A DNA stretch of 64,000 bases from Dromiciops gliroides (GCF_019393635.1 NC_057861.1:171897577-171961576); one strand, 5' to 3'. Numbered from the stretch's first letter, positions 21,180-32,710 are shown. The notes: a model not told the origin generated them from the sequence alone. A program made the numbers and translations.

Positions 21180-21360
21180 GCTGCTTAGGGCAGTGTAGCA
21201 AAGGAGAAAGAGTAGCAGACTTGGAGATAAAGGCCTGTGGTTTTGATTCCTGGCTTTAGCATTTACTGCTAAGTCACTCTGAGCTTCTTTGAAACTCATC
21301 TGTAAAATGATCTATATTATTCTTTCCAGCTCTCCTTGATGATGCTATAACTTTCTATAT
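21180..21360 (+). repeat. MIR-type SINE
   Basis: Plus orientation: GCAGACTTGGAGATAAAGG, CTGCTAAGTCACTCTGAGCTTC and CATCTGTAAAATGATC are recognisable. An L2-like 'cctagcacagtgcctagtac' tail follows to about 21,410. Confidence 0.7.
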
Positions 21361-21469
21361 CCCCTATCCCTAGCACAGTGCCTAGTACTTTGAAAGTAAG
21401 TAAATAAATTCTAAATAAAAGTAAAATAAATTAGATAAAGTGATAAAATAAAATGAGTGTTTATTGATT

Positions 21470-22598
21470 GGTCCTTCCTGAAAAAATAGTCAGTGGGGAG
21501 CTGTGTATATAGAGAGTTCTTTCATCTGAACTGTAAATACAGTCTGAAAGGAGGTCTGACCTAAGGGATGGCCGACAGGCCTAAGAATTAGAGATCATAG
21601 AATAATTAAAGGACTAGCAGATAGTTTGAGAGGTCATCTAGTTCATCCTCTTTCCTCGAACTATTCTGGTTAAACAGGAATATGCCCTGTTTTTCACTCA
21701 CATTTACAATGACTTTAGGCAATACATTTTCACCTACTTTTCCTTCAGTAGCCTAGTCTATAAAACCAGGATAGTGTTTGCCTACCTCAGAGATGGTATG
21801 AGGCTTACTCATATCATCATGTTGGAAGAAAGGTGTTATATAAACAGAAGCCAATTATATCCAGGTATATTATAAATTGACACTCCCAAAAGGGCCACTG
21901 AGTCAGACAAGCCATGAATGGAGTACATACAATAATTTCTATAAACAGGGCAGCTGGTGTGTGTTTTTAAAAGGATTAGTCTTGCCTGTATTATTTATTC
22001 AGTTAAAATGCGTATACAGTGTTAAGGTTTCACATTCATATAAACAGAGGTCAGAAAAAGCAAGTTAAGATTGTTCCATATGTGAAATTGAATTGAAAAT
22101 GCCATTTCCTTACCTTTGCACAGGGACTGTGATAAATATGGCAGAATCAATCCTATTTCTGAAAACCTCAGGAGATGATGCAGGCAACCCATTGCAAAAA
22201 CTGTTCATACTGTCTTTTTTTCCCCTTATGTTTTTTTTAAAAAATTTGATTTATTTTATTTTTAATTCATGTAATAAAACAAGCATTTCCATAACATAAA
22301 AAGATGATTGCACACAAAACTACAGATCTGTTATATATAACTTGTTATTCTTTTTAATATATAGTAAAGTTCTGTTAATTTCTTTTATGTCTTACATAAA
22401 TCTTTTCTTCTTGTTGTTGTTCAGTCATTTCTATCCTTCATAAATCCCTTGTACAGCAATTTAAACCAACTTTTTCTTGTATCTTCAGTGGTTGTGGAGA
22501 CTAACTAGTTCCTATCATCCCTTTCATAAAAATCTTACATATTCTCTCCTCTTTTAGATTTAAAATTAAAATGTTATTGTTGCCTTTTGCTTTTACAT
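21470..22598. other. AT-rich sequence, partly unassigned repeat
   Basis: An old Mar-1-like scrap lies near 21,590-21,660 (GAGATCATAGAATAATTAAAGG...TCATCTAGTTC). T/A-rich sequence at 22,200-22,560 may be a worn L1 3' UTR but cannot be proven by eye. No gene was seen. Confidence 0.35.
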
Positions 22599-22611
22599 AA
22601 CAATAATTTCT

Positions 22612-22757
22612 TTTTTTTGTTTGATTTTGTGGGGTAATGAGGGTTAAGTGACTTGCCCAGGGTCACATAGCTAGTAAGTATCAAGTGTCTGAGGCTGGAT
22701 TTGAACTCAGGTCCTCCTGAGGCTGGTGCTTTATCCACTGTGCCACCTAACTGCCCC
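22612..22757 (-). mobile_element. Young tRNA-derived SINE
   Basis: Reverse-complement copy from TTTTGTGGGGTAATGAGGG to GCCACCTAACTGCCCC. The flanking duplication ACAATAATTTCT / ACATTAATTTCT has one mismatch. Confidence 0.92.
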
Positions 22758-22769
22758 CACATTAATTTC

Positions 22770-23315
22770 TATTAATGTCTGTCCTCCACTCAAAATGTGA
22801 ACCTTTCCTTTGTAACAAAAGAAAACAGTTAAGCAAACCATTTCTAAGTGTACTGTTAGACATGGGTGTCATTTCATGGGCATTCATTGCCCATTCTGTG
22901 TTTATCATTCTGTGCTCATAGTTCCCACCTCTCTAAGGAAAGGAATAAATTTATTTCTTTATCTCATCACCAATTTAAAGAATAGTCACTAGCATTGCAT
23001 AGCAAAATATTTGCCTCTGGTTTAGTGTTCTTTTCTTTGACATTATTAGCTCAACACATTTTTTTGATGACCAATAATTATTCAACATGAGCCACTCTAA
23101 TATTGTTATTGTTACTTTTACTCATTTTAATCATCATAGTAAATTTTTTCCCTCCAAGAAACCATGGAATATAATAAAGCTCATATAAAACTCTTAACTA
23201 GAATTTTTAAAATTCTTTTTTTTTTTAATTTTTTATTTTTGGGGAGAGTATATTTTAGGGAAAAGTTAGTGAATGCTGCCATCTACTGGCATATGTGCCA
23301 CCTAACAACTTTTAC
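22770..23315. other. AT-rich unassigned sequence
   Basis: No repeat consensus, RNA gene or coding region was recognised. Confidence 0.35.
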
Positions 23316-23319
23316 AGAT

Positions 23320-24170
23320 CTAATTCAAATCTCATAGTCCTTATTTACTATGTGTCAGGTATTGTGCTCTGTACTGAGGATAAAATTATGAAAAAGGAAT
23401 ACAGTCTCTTCCCTCAAGGACTTTACAATCTAATTAGGGAAGGACAACACCCCAAAAGGAAGCTGAAAGTGGTGGTAAAGGGTAAAGAAGCCAGACAGGG
23501 GAGCCAGAGGAGTGCAGCCTGGTGGGACATGAAGAGATGACTGGGTGCCCTCCTTAAAAGGAGGTTCTGAGAGGCTCCCCCTCCCCCTATTCAGATGGCT
23601 CCCAGGGAAAGAGAGTACTGATGAAATGGCATGCCAAGGATGATGATTGGAGGGTGATGAGCTTCCTTGGGGAATGAGGGAGATGTTTGGGGAGAAAACT
23701 GCTAGAAATTTTTTCTTTTATTGAGCCCAAATCTGCTCCCCTGTGACTTTTACTGGTTATGATATATATTAATGGATGGAGGAGGCACTAACTACTGGAA
23801 GTGTTATGAAGAGTTCTTTATGGGAGTTGGCACTTGAACAGAGCCTTGATGGGAGCTGGAATTTCTAAGAAATGGAAAGGAGGTAGAAGGGTATTTCAGA
23901 TCTAAAGGACAACCGATAAAATGGAAGGAAGGTGGGAGAGTATTCAGGTGCTCAACAATGTTATATGTTGCAGGAAGGGCTGAACGTTGGGAAATAAGAA
24001 CAGGCAAGATCCTAGAGAGATCTCTGGTGATTTGGAAGATAAGAAGTTTCAGTTGAGTGCTAGGTTCCATAACTGGATTGGAAAAGTTACGAAGTGGGTG
24101 GAATATGAGGAAGTGGAGAAAAACTAATATACATGGCTTTTTTCTAGGTTTCTGTCTCTGCAAGGGGGAA
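23320..24170 (+). repeat. Long non-coding mammalian repeat, worn copy
   Basis: It shares the series TTACTATGTGTCAGGTATTGTGCTC, CCTCAAGGACTTTACAATCTAA, a 'cacttgaacagagccttgatgg' block and AGGTGGGAGAGTATTCAGG with the better copy at 48,975-50,110. No protein is encoded in visible frames. Confidence 0.55.
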
Positions 24171-24319
24171 GAATTCTAAGATGAAAGCTTGTAAAGATGG
24201 AAGGGTTAATTTTTCCCCCCCTTTGCAGCATTTGTCAAACCCTTGAGTTGACAAAGTCTCACTCTTCTGCTTTTCCCCTTTCTCACTTTGTTGTCATCCT
24301 TCCTCTCTGCCTGCTTTTT

Positions 24320-24668
<349 letters not shown>

Positions 24669-24839
24669 TCTGCCTGCTTTTTACTTGGACCAATACCTCT
24701 AGCCTCAAGGCCAGATCAAAACTCTTTAGGGAAGATGAGGAGTTTAGGCATTCAAATTTTCCAGTATCTGTAACCTTGATTTCCCTGTCAGTGCCTACAG
24801 GATATATTATCAATGTAGCATTACAAGTGATTTTAGGTA

Positions 24840-25145
24840 AGACTGTCTCAAGGTGTGGCTGAGGTAGAGTGAAGAAGTTGAGATGACAAATGAATCAGGG
24901 TGCCTGAGTGGGCATCAGAATGAAAGTTGGAGACCCCAAGTAATAATGGCAGGACTTGAAGTGAAGAGGAAGACAATGAAATAGGTATTGAGTTACTTCT
25001 TGAGAATGATGGACAAATGACATGGGAACAAGTAGCTGACAACCAGGATGTAGGGCAGTATAGCTAGATGGAGTGATTCTCAAGGAAGAAGTTGTGGATT
25101 TGGGGCACAGGGGAGAGGATCTGAAAGCAGCAGTGAGGAACAAAG
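24840..25145. repeat. Unassigned old repeat, related to the long non-coding family
   Basis: Purine-rich sequence with 'aatgaaagttggag', 'gaagaggaagacaatgaaatagg' and 'gggcacaggggagagg' phrases resembles the 3' portion seen at 42,890-43,440. It is non-coding. Confidence 0.35.
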
Positions 25146-25529
25146 AGTATGCCTACTCTTCTTGGCTTAATGTTTCAGGCATTTGAGAAAAGATGCATCA
25201 TTTCCCACTTGGCTCCACTCCTCTGGCAAGCTTACATCATGCCCTCCAGAATTTCATCAGCCTATAAGATCTTATCAACTCTCAAACTCACACCTCCTCA
25301 ATACCCCTTACTGCTGGGGCCCCTCCTCTCTCTGATTGGAGGGAGTGTAGGGTGGACAGATCTTTCTAGATCTTCTATTTAAGAGGGGCACTAAGGGCAG
25401 CCATCTCATCATTTTCTGCTCTGCTGCTCTCCTCTGGACTTTCATCATGCCTCCAAACCACTACCCTCCCCTGCTCCTGACTATTCCTTGGCCCCTCTAC
25501 TCCTATCTTTTTTTAACATCATTTTATAT

Positions 25530-25668
25530 CCTGGCTTTCCCCATCAGATTTTGAGTTCCTTGGAGTTAGGGACTGTCTTTCATCTCTCTCCATATCTCCT
25601 GCATTTAGCAAGGTACCTGGCACATAGTAGGTATTTAACAATATTGACTGTACAACAGACTGAAGTAG
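25530..25668 (+). repeat. L2-type LINE 3' end
   Basis: It shows the L2 3' signature in order: GATTTTGAGTTCCTTGGAG, GGGACTGTCTTTCATC, a 'catttagcaaggtacctggcacatagtaggtatttaac' series. L2-like C/T-rich sequence extends upstream to about 25,230. Confidence 0.8.
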
Positions 25669-25671
25669 GAT

Positions 25672-26055
25672 CATAGATTTAGAGATGGAAGAGATCTTAG
25701 AGGCCATCAAGTCAAACCCCCCTCATTTTATATGTGAGGAAACTAAGGTGCAGAAAAGTTAAATACTTTGCTCACAGTCACACAGCTAGTCAGTTGGGTT
25801 TTTTTTTTTGGTGTTTTTTGTTTGTTTGTTTTTGTTTTTGTTGGGGGTGATGAGGGTTAAGTGACTTGCCCAGGGTCACACAGCTAGTAAGTGTCAAGTG
25901 TCTGAGGACGGATATGAACTCAGGTACTCCTGAATCCAGGGCACTGCTTTATCCACTGTGCCACCTAGCTGCCCCTGCTAGTCAGTTTTTGAGGTGGAGT
26001 CTTAAGCTGTGTCTTCCTGACTCCAAGTTCCGTGCCCTACCCACAATGCCACAGA
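25672..26055 (-). repeat. Mar-1-type SINE split by a younger SINE
   Basis: The left part (25,672-25,795) has ATCATAGATTTAGAGATGG, AGGCCATCAAGTCAAACCC and CACAGCTAGTCAGTT. The right part (25,977-26,055) has CTAGTCAGTTTTTGAGGTGG and a degraded head. The two rejoin exactly across the inserted SINE. Confidence 0.85.
25796..25976 (-). mobile_element. Young SINE nested in Mar-1
   Basis: Reverse-complement copy with a T/TTTG-rich tail. The perfect 11-bp duplication GCTAGTCAGTT lies at 25,785-25,795 and 25,977-25,987. Confidence 0.95.
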
Positions 26056-26079
26056 GCAAGGGATATAGTGCCTCATGAA

Positions 26080-26930
26080 GGGAGCTGGGTTTTTATTAGT
26101 GTAAGGAGGTGGAAAAAGTATGAAAGGAAGAGTTCTAAAATGAAGGGCAGCTTTTAAACAATAGGATGGGTTCTAGAGCACGCAGTGGAAGAGGAAAGTA
26201 GAGTAAGATAGTGACTCAGGATAGTAGAGTTGTTAGATGAGGATGAGGGGTAAGGGAGTGATAGCTGGGGAAGGCAGTTTTCTCACAGGCAACTTCCCAG
26301 GGATTCAGAGAGGAGAGTTTTACAAATCATAGGACAGTAATCTGTCACATTCTTCCCAGTAGGAAATACATAATAACTACATACAGTCCCAACTTGGATG
26401 TTGATTTGGTTTCCTCATCTCAGGGGCTATGTGACTAAGGCTCTGGTCTGGGGCTGGGTACAAATGACTACGTAGAAAGAGGCCCGCACTTTAGGGTCTA
26501 AATGGTTATGGAGGGCTAAAATTACTTAGCTGCCTAAACTAAGGTGTTGACTTTGTCACAGGAGAGATCTGATATTGACATAAGTTTACACTAAGTTGCA
26601 GGAGACTGATATCAGGTCTTTTCTTCAGGTCTAGTTTTAGGTATAGAGAAGGAATCTGAACCTGAAAGTAGGAACAGCTATAGAGCAGGGTGGGGGAAAG
26701 AAGAAGAAGAAAGAAAAGGTTAACATGAGAAGGCAATCTCGGTTTACTTCACAACCTTGCTAGGGCTGGCCTGCCTTTAAGAATGGAGAAAGGACACTTC
26801 AAACCCTGGAGGAAAGCTTTACTTCAGGATATATGGTTTTAAACAATATAGAAATAGTTTTACTAAGAATTTGATGTATTCTACTTTAAGAATCCCCCCT
26901 ACTCCCGCCCACATGCATACACATAACACA
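26080..26930. repeat. Unassigned old purine-rich repeat
   Basis: Bases 26,225-26,300 (GATGAGGGGTAAGGGAGTGATAGCTGGGG) match the pattern at 43,375-43,435, so both belong to one interspersed family. The remainder shows no recognisable consensus and no gene. Confidence 0.4.
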
Positions 26931-26939
26931 TAACTACTC

Positions 26940-27100
26940 TGAGGGGTGAATGATGTAGAGGAAAGAATACTATCTATGGATTCAGGGGACCTGGATTTTA
27001 ATTCCAATCCTCCTTATTATATGACCTTGGACAAGTTTTTTAACCTTCCTGAAACTCATTCTTCTCATCTTATAAAATGAGGAAGTTAGACTAGATAATT
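26940..27100 (+). repeat. MIR-type SINE
   Basis: ATACTATCTATGGATTCAGGGGACCTGG, TATGACCTTGGACAAG and CTCATCTTATAAAATGAGG are in consensus order. Confidence 0.78.
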
Positions 27101-27114
27101 AAGATAACTAAGAT

Positions 27115-27375
27115 AATTAAGAGGCAGCTGAGGCACTGAGCCTAGAATCAGGAATACCAGAGTTCAAATCAGGTCTCAGATACTTGCTAGCTATGTGATC
27201 CTGGACAAGTACTTAACTTCTTTCTATGCAGTTTCCTCAATTGCAAAATGGGGACAATAATAACACCTATGCTTACAAATGTCAAATATTTTACAAAAAT
27301 ATTTACAAATATTTGTAAAGCATTTAGCACAGTGCCTGTAGGCTTAATAAATGCATGTTTCCTTTCTTCCTTTCA
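27115..27375 (+). repeat. MIR-type SINE, near full length
   Basis: AAGAGGCAGCTGAGGCACTGAG head, CAGAGTTCAAATCAGG B box, TTGCTAGCTATGTGATCC core, GCAAAATGGGGACAATAATAACACC and the TTTGTAAAGCATTTAGCACAGTGCC...TTAATAAATG tail are all present. Confidence 0.85.
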
Positions 27376-27397
27376 GGCGTTGGCACTTGGAAAAAAT

Positions 27398-28345
27398 TTT
27401 TCTTGAGACACTAATGCACTGTTGGTGGAGTTGCGAACTGATCCAACCATTCTGAAGAGCAATTTGGAACTATACCCAAAGGGCAATCAAATTGTTCATA
27501 TCCTTTGATCCTGCAATAATACCACTTCTAGGTCTGCATCTCAAAGAGATCAGAAAAAATGGGAAAGAACCTACATGTACAAAAATATTTCTAGCAGCTC
27601 TTTTTGTGGTGCAAAGAATTGGAAATTGGGAGAATGCTCATCACTTGGGGAATGGATGAACAAGTTGTGGTATATAAATATAATAGGATATTATTGTGCT
27701 GCTATAAGAAATGATGAGCAGGAAGGTTTAAGGAAAACCTGGGAAGATTTAAATGAAGTGAGCAGAACGAGGATAGCACTGTACACTGTAACAACAATAA
27801 TGTGCAGTGATCAACTATGGTTGACTCAGTTTTCTTCAGCAATATAATGATAAAAGACAATTCCAAAAGACTCATGATGGAAGATGCTTTTCACCCCCAG
27901 AGAAAGAACTGAGGAAGTCTGAATGCAAATCAAAGTGTGCTATTTTCACTTTCTTTATGTTTTCATAGGCTTTTCCCCTTTTGTTCTGTTTCTTCTTTTA
28001 CATGATTAATATGGAAATATGTTTCACATGATTACACATATATAACCTACATTAAATTGCCTACTGTCTTAGGGAGAAGGAAGGAAGAAATATTGGAAGT
28101 CAAAGTTTTATTTTAAAAATGAATGTTGCGGCAGCTAGGTGGCACAGTGGATAGAGCACCAGCCCTGGAGTCAGGGGGACCTGAGTTCAAATCCAGCCTC
28201 AGACACTTAACACTTACTAGCTGTATGACCCTGGGCAAGTCACTTAACCCCAATTGCCTCACCACACACACACACACACAAAAGAATGTTAAAAATTGTC
28301 CTTACATGTAATTGGAAAAAATAAAATACTATTAAAAAACTTTTT
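27398..28345 (+). mobile_element. L1 3' end (ORF2 terminus and 3' UTR)
   Basis: It begins inside ORF2 at the segment encoding the CW-x-C-type region (GCACTGTTGGTGGAG...). It runs through the conserved 'atggatgaacaagttgtggtat' C-terminal coding part, the 3' UTR and an A-rich end. It is 5' truncated and carries stop codons, so it is inactive. A young SINE (28,128-28,283) interrupts the 3' UTR near its end. Confidence 0.9.
28128..28283 (+). mobile_element. Young SINE nested in L1 3' UTR
   Basis: Full-length copy from GCGGCAGCTAGGTGGCACAG with a (CA)n-containing tail. The flanking GAATGTT duplication lies at 28,121-28,127 and 28,284-28,290. Confidence 0.95.
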
Positions 28346-28380
28346 GCTTAAAATGTTTAAAATCTTTTTACTGTTCTAAA

Positions 28381-29060
28381 GAAAATAATGAGGGACCTCT
28401 AGGTCCCAAATTTCCTCCCCTCTGAACTGTCTTTTTCAGTTATTTCTCCCAGGCTGATAAGAAAGGGGATCGACAGCCTCTTTCCCACAAACAAATCAGG
28501 TTTTATTAATGGGAATAAAATATACAGCAAAGGTGGAATTAATAAAGTCAAGGACAAGGGAATAGGGAAAGAGGAAAAGGAATAATCTCCCTGGCTCTAG
28601 CAAAGGTCAACACAATCCCAAACCTGCTTCCAACTCAGCTAATTCAAAGAGTTAGATTCATTTTTATTAACTCACCACCTGGGGTCCGTAGTTTCAATAG
28701 GAAACAGCCTGAGCAGCTTCTTTGCAGGCTGCTCCCAGAAGCTCACCAGCAGGAAAAGACCCCAACTTCCTGTTGAGGGTCCCTTTTTCTATTTTTTTTT
28801 CTCCCTCCCCAAAGGGAAGTCGTTCAAGTTGTGTGGTTGAGACTGGTCCCCTGTTGATGACAAAGTCCACAGCCTCTGAGGACTCTCCTTCTCAGGGTTA
28901 GCCAAGTTTAAATTAGGTTTAACAGGGATGGCCAGGTGTGGCTAAAAAATCTAATCATCTTAAGTGGGTACTTAGTAGTTTCTCATTCATACCCAATTCA
29001 AACACTAAATCAATCAGGTTGGACCTCTGAGCATCTGCCAAATTCCATTATTTTACCACA
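28381..29060 (-). mobile_element. Solo LTR, family A
   Basis: Read on the minus strand, this starts TGTGGTAAAATAATGGAATT and matches the copy at 55,204-55,898 along most of its length, including CACCACCTGGGGTCCGTAG, CCTTGTCC...CTTTATTAAT and GAGGGACCTCTAGGTCC in reverse complement. The last 40-50 bases seen in the other copy are not recognisable here. No retroviral coding sequence adjoins it. Confidence 0.82.
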
Positions 29061-29120
29061 GAATGAAGACACTGGCACTGTGGCTTTTCTTCCAGGAATT
29101 CCTAAGAAGAATACATCTGG

Positions 29121-29235
29121 GGCAACTAGGTGGTGCAGTTCAAATCCGGCCTCAGACACTTAATAGTTACTAGCTGTGGTACCCTGGGCAAGTCACTTAA
29201 CCCCAATTGCCTCACTAAAAAAAAAAAAAAAAAAG
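29121..29235 (+). mobile_element. Young SINE with internal deletion
   Basis: About 35 bases between GGTGCAG and TTCAAATCC are missing, which removes the promoter A/B spacing. A perfect 15-bp duplication GAAGAATACATCTGG (29,106-29,120 and 29,236-29,250) flanks it. Confidence 0.93.
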
Positions 29236-29369
29236 GAAGAATACATCTGGTTTTGGTCAGTAAATTGAGTTTAATGCCAACCACCTATGACTCCAGGATC
29301 CCCAAACCAGTTCATGAGTTATAGCAATAGCAAAAATGGTTTCTCAATGGTTTCCTTATATACTGAATA

Positions 29370-29700
29370 AGTATCATTTCTTTTTAAAAATAGTTATTTT
29401 TCTCAGTGACATGTAGAGACAATTTTTAACATTCAGTTTTAAAAATTCTGAGTTCCAAATTTTCTCCCTTCTTCCCTACCTTACCCCATTCCCTAAAAAA
29501 GGTGAGCAATTTTATATAGGTTATGCAAATCATGTAAATATATTTCCATATTAGTCATGTTGTGAGAGAAGAGACAGATAAAAGGAAAAAAAAGCCATGA
29601 TAAAAATATAGTGAAAATAGTATGCTTTGATCTGTATTCAAACTCCATCAATTCTTTCTGTGTAGATGTGTCTAGCATTTTCCATCATAAGTGCTTTCAA
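29370..29700 (-). mobile_element. L1 3' UTR fragment
   Basis: Reverse-complement L1 3' UTR: TTGAGTTCCAAATTTTCTCCC-like sequence at 29,450, ATATTAGTCATGTTGTGAGAG and AGTATGCTTTGATCTGTATTC match the other L1 3' ends at 34,980-35,230 and 60,800-60,930. Confidence 0.85.
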
Positions 29701-29725
29701 TTATGAATAACTTAGCTGTTCTCAG

Positions 29726-30259
29726 TGTGAGAACCAGAGCACCACAACTGTGCTAAGTAAGACATTGTGAGAATGAGGGCAGCTCCACCCTGAGGAGAAA
29801 GCATGAGGTGACCTTTCTGAGATTTTGAAGGTCAGATTGGTGCCTGGAAGTTATGTCTTCTGCCTGTAAGTCATGTCAATCAATGGACCAGCAAATTAGC
29901 TTGGAGCTGTGTGTGTGGACTGCCTTCTGGTTTGACAGGGGGTTTCCAGTGGAACTGGGGCGGGGGGAGTCACTCTCTGGTTTAGCTAGGTGAAGGTGGC
30001 TTCTCTCTCTCTCTTTGCTAACCCCTAATATACTTTAATAAGTGCTTTTTTTTTTTCAGGGCAATGGGGGTTAAGTGACTTGCCCAGGGTCACACAGCTA
30101 GTAAGTGTCAAGTGTCTGAGGCCAGATTTGAACTCAGGTACTCCTGAATCCAGGGCTGGTGCTTTATCCACTGCGCCCCCTTAATAAATGCTTAATGCCC
30201 AAAGACTGGTGCTAAAGCTTCTAATTTAAGGCAACTACACATTAGATTTTTAGATATCA
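29726..30259 (+). mobile_element. Solo LTR, family B, copy 1
   Basis: It shares TGTGAGAA...GACATTGTGAG, AAGTCATGTCAATCAATGG, TTAGCTTGGAGCTGTGTG, CTTTAATAA and GCTAAAGCTTCTAATTTAAGGC with copies at 32,752 and 36,931. A young SINE splits it at 30,048-30,180. The 3' boundary is approximate. Confidence 0.78.
30048..30180 (-). mobile_element. Young SINE nested in LTR B
   Basis: Reverse-complement copy. The last head bases ('acctagctg') are missing. The flanking duplication is TTAATAAGTGCTT / TTAATAAATGCTT (30,035-30,047 and 30,181-30,193). Confidence 0.92.
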
Positions 30260-30310
30260 CAGTTAGATTTTTTTCAGCTTCACATCAGCAACACAACGAT
30301 CCAAGATAAG

Positions 30311-30459
30311 GTTGTCGGTTTTTTTGTGGGGCAATGAGGGTTAAGTGACTTGCCCAGGATCACACAGCTAGTTAAGTGTCAAGTGTCTGAGGCTGGATTT
30401 GAACTCAGGTCCCCCTGAATCCAAGGCCAGTGCTGTATCCACTGCGCCACCTAGCTGCC
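30311..30459 (-). mobile_element. Young SINE
   Basis: Full-length reverse-complement copy with a perfect CCAAGATAAG duplication (30,301-30,310 and 30,460-30,469). Confidence 0.95.
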
Positions 30460-30724
30460 CCAAGATAAGTATTATTTTTGATGTGAGCTGGTATACCTCA
30501 CTAATTTTCTCATCTATAAAAGATTCTAAAGAAATGATTGGTGGGGAGGCAAAATGTTATCTATTGCCTCCAACCAATACTTACAGATAAAGAAATGGAG
30601 TTAGGGTCAATTGTAGATGGCAAACAGGAATAAGCCTAGAAAATATTCCTCTCTTTCTTCTTGAGGCTGCACTACATTCTTTCTCTACCATTCCCTAGAA
30701 AACTTTCATACTGGAAACTCACTC

Positions 30725-31022
30725 CAGCCACAGTGACCTCTTATGGATTAAATGGCTTCTCCCAAAATATCATTAAAAGAGGGCATTCAGGCCAACCATG
30801 TCTTGTTCTTTAGGTCATACTCATCTTTCTTTGCTATGTCCCCATCCTGTGTGCCTTATGTCCCTCCTCTCCCTTTCAACTTTCTTTTATTTCTTGTGTT
30901 CCCCCATTGGAATGAAAGCTCCTTGGGGCAGAGACTGCCATTCTTTTTGTCTCTCTTTGTACTCCCAGCACATAGCACATTGACTGGCACAGGCTCTTAA
31001 TGAATGTTTCTTGACTTGTTGA
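30725..31022 (+). repeat. L2-type LINE 3' end
   Basis: GGAATGAAAGCTCCTTGGGG, GAGACTGCCATTC, CCCAGCACATAGCACATTGAC and TTAATGAATGTTTCTTGAC follow the L2 3' consensus order. Open frames through it are incidental. Confidence 0.82.
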
Positions 31023-31044
31023 CTGAGAAGAATTAAGGGAATGT

Positions 31045-31240
31045 AGGAAAATAGATCTAGAGCTGAAAGTGTTGTCAGAGTCTATCCAATCTAATTCTCT
31101 AATTTTACAGTTGAGGAAACTAGGGCCCAAGGAAACTAAATAACTTTCCCAAGACCATCCAGGAAGCAAGTGTCAGAGACAGGATTCGAACCTAGAACTT
31201 GTGATGTCAAAGCTAATACTGGTCTGCCTATGGATCTGAT
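31045..31240 (-). repeat. Mar-1/MIR-type SINE
   Basis: ATAGATCTAGAGCTGAAAG, AATTTTACAGTTGAGGAAAC, CCCAAGACCATCC and CAGGATTCGAACCTAG are in reverse-complement order. Confidence 0.8.
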
Positions 31241-31898
31241 TAATGTCTTCCAGTATTTGTGAAGATAAATTAAGCAATAGGAAAAAGATTAGATTTGAAC
31301 ATCATAATTGGTTGAGGAACCTTAGAAAGAAGAAAAGGAAGGTGGAATTCTGATTTCCTCTGCCAGTAAACATGATGATGATGATTTGTCCAATAGAGAC
31401 GGGATCTTGCTGTCCTGGGCTTCAGCCCATGAGTCTGTGAACCATTTTTACTTGCATATCCCCAGAGTTGGGTATAGCAAATAACAGTGAATAAAAGAAA
31501 AAGGATGTCATTGTTTGTCCTTGGTTTGAATTTCTGATTTAAACTGTAACTGTCCAAAGCCAGTCTCCAAACTTTAAAGCATAGTCTGTAAATGTGCAGT
31601 AAACATGTTGACATCCACTTGGGACTTTTGTTCAGTACTATCAAATTTGGGGGTGTCCAATTTATGAGACTGAGTAGCAGACAAGTATGGAGAGGCTGCA
31701 AAAGGATACCACAAAGCCACAAAATATAAAAAGACCTAGCAAAAGGCCCTTAGCACATTGAGTTAATCCTCTGTGGAGCAAGTATTGAGAATATGGGCAA
31801 GAATTGTACAGGGTTGTGATCTCTACTGATGGAGGAAACACCAGTCATAAATCCATTGAGATATTAAAGAAGTGTGTATTTGTATGTGAACTGCTTAT
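31241..31898. other. Unassigned sequence, no gene seen
   Basis: A 150-codon minus-strand open frame (31,270-31,722) has no recognisable domain and lacks a plausible coding context. I regard it as chance. Confidence 0.35.
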
Positions 31899-31903
31899 GT
31901 ATT

Positions 31904-32392
31904 TGTAAGGAAATGGGGAATGGTCTCCTCTCAATAAGAATATGAAAGTCACCATCCAAATTACACTCCTCTAAACCTGTTTGAAGAAAACAGTCTCCTT
32001 CTCTTTCCCCCTACTCCAGCAAACAAAATCACATGGTTCAGGGAAACCCAGAACTGGTCTCAATTAGGTCCTCTCCTGAGCTGTGTCTATATAAGGGAGG
32101 AATTGAAGAATTATCCCTCTATCACCTTCCCCATTGGCTAAGAAATACTGCATTCCAATTAGCTAGTTTTTTTGTGTAGATTGTAACCCTTGAGTAATCA
32201 GACCAATGATGAAAAAGGGGAGGGTCCATTCACATTAGGGACTAGGAGATAAAAGGGGCCTTCAAGCCTCCATTTTTTGGTCACTTTCCAGCTGCACATG
32301 GCCCATTCTTGAGAGAATGACAATAAATAAGCCTTTGACACATCGCCATTGCTGAGTTCTGGAAAATTATTGTGGGAGTCATTTTCCTCACA
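31904..32392 (+). mobile_element. Solo LTR, family D
   Basis: 489 bases begin TGTAAGGAAATGG and end TTTTCCTCACA-type, bounded by GTATT at 31,899-31,903 and 32,393-32,397. Inside are a GAGATAAAAGG TATA-like box (about 32,247) and an AATAAA signal (about 32,323) in the right order for a promoter and polyadenylation site. A 5-bp duplication and no internal sequence indicate a recombined solo LTR. An alternative start 23 bases earlier is also preceded by GTATT. Confidence 0.72.
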
Positions 32393-32677
32393 GTATTTAT
32401 GTATACTTTCCTACACATGTATGTTTATACATGAATGTGTATATGTACATATGCATTTGTATATACATGTCTGTATCGTTTAGTTATAAATATTGTCTCT
32501 AAATTCCTCATACTGTAGTAAAGTATTGCAAGAGTCTGACTAAGTTTGTGATGTCCTGAAGGTCACCTGGGATACATAGGAATGTGGAGTTAGATGCTAA
32601 CTCCACAGGTATCCCCAGGTAAAGTGGTATGGTAGGAAAAGCCTGGAGAAGAGAACATTTGAGGGAGACATGGTGGA

Positions 32678-32710
32678 AGGAAGGAAGGAAGGAGGGAGGG
32701 AAGGAAGACA
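32678..32710 (+). repeat. (GGAA)n short tandem repeat
   Basis: About eight imperfect GGAA/GGGA units are seen. Confidence 0.85.

Noticed and set aside
31270..31722. 150-codon minus-strand frame
   Set aside because: No recognisable domain, composition like chance translation, and flanked by repeats.
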